Made by a program: the position numbers and the translations under genes. A stretch of DNA of 64,000 nucleotides from Candidatus Aminicenantota bacterium (GTDB lineage: Bacteria; Acidobacteriota; Aminicenantia; JAMOAD01). Within the stretch, counting starts at the first letter, position 1, and every line of letters begins with the position of its first letter. The stretch lies in the NCBI GenBank assembly GCA_027061995.1, contig JAMOUT010000057.1, positions 1-64,000 on the forward strand, written 5' to 3'. This document shows, piece after piece, positions 63,033 through 64,000 of the stretch. The notes beneath the pieces are model-generated. The model made no database searches. It was not told the DNA's origin and worked only from the letters and a program-made list of their open reading frames with translations.

Positions 63033-64000
63033 TGGGAAATCTTCTCATAATTCTTCTTCTCCTTTGATATTTAACGGCAAAACGATGAGCTTCATCTCTT
63101 ATTTTTTTTAAAAGGAAAAAACCCGAGGAATTGTCCTCTCTATATGTTCCACCATTAATAAAATGTAGTGTGTCTTTTTCCCCTTTTGATATGGATATGA
63201 TATTTATGTTAACATTCATCTCGTCCGCAGCTCTTTTAGCATAATTAAGCTGTGCTTTCCCTCCGTCTATCAGGAGGATATCCGGGATTCTGTCTTTTTC
63301 TGTTTTCGCGAGTCTTCGTTTAACGATGCGATAGATATTCTCAGGGTCATTAGGTTTGTCTCTGTTTTTAATATAGTATCTTCTATACAATGATTTCTCA
63401 GGCTCCCCTTTCAGAAAAGTGATTCTTGAAGCTACAATATCTTCTCCCGAGAGATGAGATATATCTATACATTCTATTTTATCGGGAATTATCTCTAATC
63501 CTGTTATCACTTTTATCTCATTTAAAGCTTTGTCATTAAGATACTCTTTAAGTTTTAGAACAGTGTTTAATTTTACATTATCTATTATCTCTTTATATTT
63601 TTTAACCTTTCCTTTTATTACCCTGACTCTCTTTCCCTTTAACGATGATAAAAATACTGAGAGAGATTTGAGGAGGGATTTATCCGAAATATCATTAATA
63701 ATGATAAGTTCGGGTAGAGTATATTTCATATAAAACTCCGAAAAAAAAGAGAGTGAAAATTCAGGAAACGGAAGTTCTCTTTTATGGTAAAAATATTCTT
63801 TTTTTTCTTTTATCTCTCCCTTGGTGTTAAATCTTATTAAAAAAAGCAAAGTGGAATCTTCATGAGATTGAATTCCCCATACATCCATATTACTATCGAA
63901 TTTCATTGTTTTATACCTTGAATCTTTAATACTCTCTATTGCATATATAGTATCTCTTATTTCAGCCGCTTTTTCATATTCAAGACTTTCGGATGCGTTT
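63025..64000 (-). CDS. uvrC: Excinuclease ABC subunit UvrC, 5' end beyond the window
   Basis: The C-terminal 325 codons are visible; the gene continues past 64000, and the ATG at 63906 is internal because the frame stays open upstream with a UVR motif (YEKAAEIRDTIYAIES). The RNase H-like nuclease domain carries the acidic residues in IECIDISHLSG and LLIDGGKAQLN and the His in IRDEAHRFAV. The protein then stops after RRRRIMRRFPIK, so the usual C-terminal helix-hairpin-helix domain of about 60 residues is missing. The end overlaps the convergent sulfatase-like gene by 8 bases. In nucleotide excision repair UvrC makes both incisions; the HhH domain contributes to 5' incision. Confidence 0.95.
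   Translation of the reverse strand, partial: NASESLEYEKAAEIRDTIYAIESIKDSRYKTMKFDSNMDVWGIQSHEDSTLLFLIRFNTKGEIKEKKEYFYHKRELPFPEFSLSFFSEFYMKYTLPELIIINDISDKSLLKSLSVFLSSLKGKRVRVIKGKVKKYKEIIDNVKLNTVLKLKEYLNDKALNEIKVITGLEIIPDKIECIDISHLSGEDIVASRITFLKGEPEKSLYRRYYIKNRDKPNDPENIYRIVKRRLAKTEKDRIPDILLIDGGKAQLNYAKRAADEMNVNINIISISKGEKDTLHFINGGTYREDNSSGFFLLKKIRDEAHRFAVKYQRRRRIMRRFPIK

Noticed and set aside
1-64000. CRISPR array, rRNA, prophage or insertion sequence
   Set aside because: I found no regularly spaced identical repeats, no rRNA stretches, no phage structural genes and no canonical transposase; the Rpn protein is a nuclease-type family, not a classical IS transposase.

Overview
The window is a single AT-rich, gene-dense bacterial chromosome segment with 49 intact or nearly intact protein genes, one gene cut by the right edge, one toxin-like gene remnant and one tRNA. 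The cell is a diderm: there are outer-membrane beta-barrel, LolA-like and lipoprotein genes, and an alpha-2-macroglobulin/PbpC pair. It is probably anaerobic or microaerophilic: there is an aldehyde:ferredoxin oxidoreductase, an iron alcohol dehydrogenase, a molybdopterin oxidoreductase, and the membrane arm of complex I without its other subunits. VIT/VWA proteins with carboxypeptidase-regulatory-like domains, sulfatase-TPR proteins and 6-bladed propeller proteins are families I associate with Acidobacteriota/Aminicenantes-like and other deep-branching diderms. The lineage is an inference and cannot be fixed from this window.

Layout. 1-3.2 kb: accessory region with a lipoprotein gene between AGCTT-rich repeat patches, an Rpn-family nuclease and a cold-shock protein. 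3.2-8.1 kb: ABC exporter, secreted nuclease-like protein, molybdopterin oxidoreductase. 8.3-16.3 kb: a housekeeping operon (TPR protein, ispE with a tRNA-Gln inside its 3' end, prs, rplY, pth, rpsF, rpsR, rplI, dnaB). 16.3-23.0 kb, minus strand: nuoJKLMN, a response regulator, then a PP2C phosphatase. 23.1-27.8 kb: BatA-like protein, remnant toxin-antitoxin locus, propeller protein, chemoreceptor. 27.9-35.7 kb: alpha-2-macroglobulin plus penicillin-binding protein 1C. 35.7-41.6 kb, minus strand: sirtuin, two unknown proteins, VIT/VWA/DUF2135 protein. 42.0-46.6 kb: a MurJ-MurG fusion with a HEAT-like tail, overlapping mraY. 46.7-51.7 kb, minus strand: a TetR-controlled RND/LolA-like/beta-barrel export cluster. 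52-55.2 kb: Ser/Thr kinase with a sensor domain, hemW. 55.2-58.8 kb, minus strand: AOR, SCP2-like and alcohol dehydrogenase operon. 59.2-64 kb: alr, an unknown protein, a degenerate sulfatase-TPR protein, and uvrC running off the window.

The most interesting points are these. (1) One 1160-residue protein joins the lipid II flippase MurJ, the lipid II synthase MurG and a helical-repeat tail, and its gene overlaps mraY, so three successive lipid II steps sit in two overlapping genes. (2) A tRNA-Gln lies wholly inside the ispE reading frame and has a plausible promoter of its own, so processing of the tRNA would cut ispE mRNA before its stop codon. (3) Many operon-leading genes have a TTGACA-N17-TATAAT-type promoter whose -10 box ends only 5-12 bases before the start codon and no Shine-Dalgarno site, which points to widespread leaderless mRNAs; downstream operon genes have ordinary Shine-Dalgarno sites. 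(4) Paired TetR operators mark the export cluster. (5) Several enzymes look degenerate or altered (sulfatase-fold protein, SNase domain, UvrC lacking its C-terminal HhH domain).
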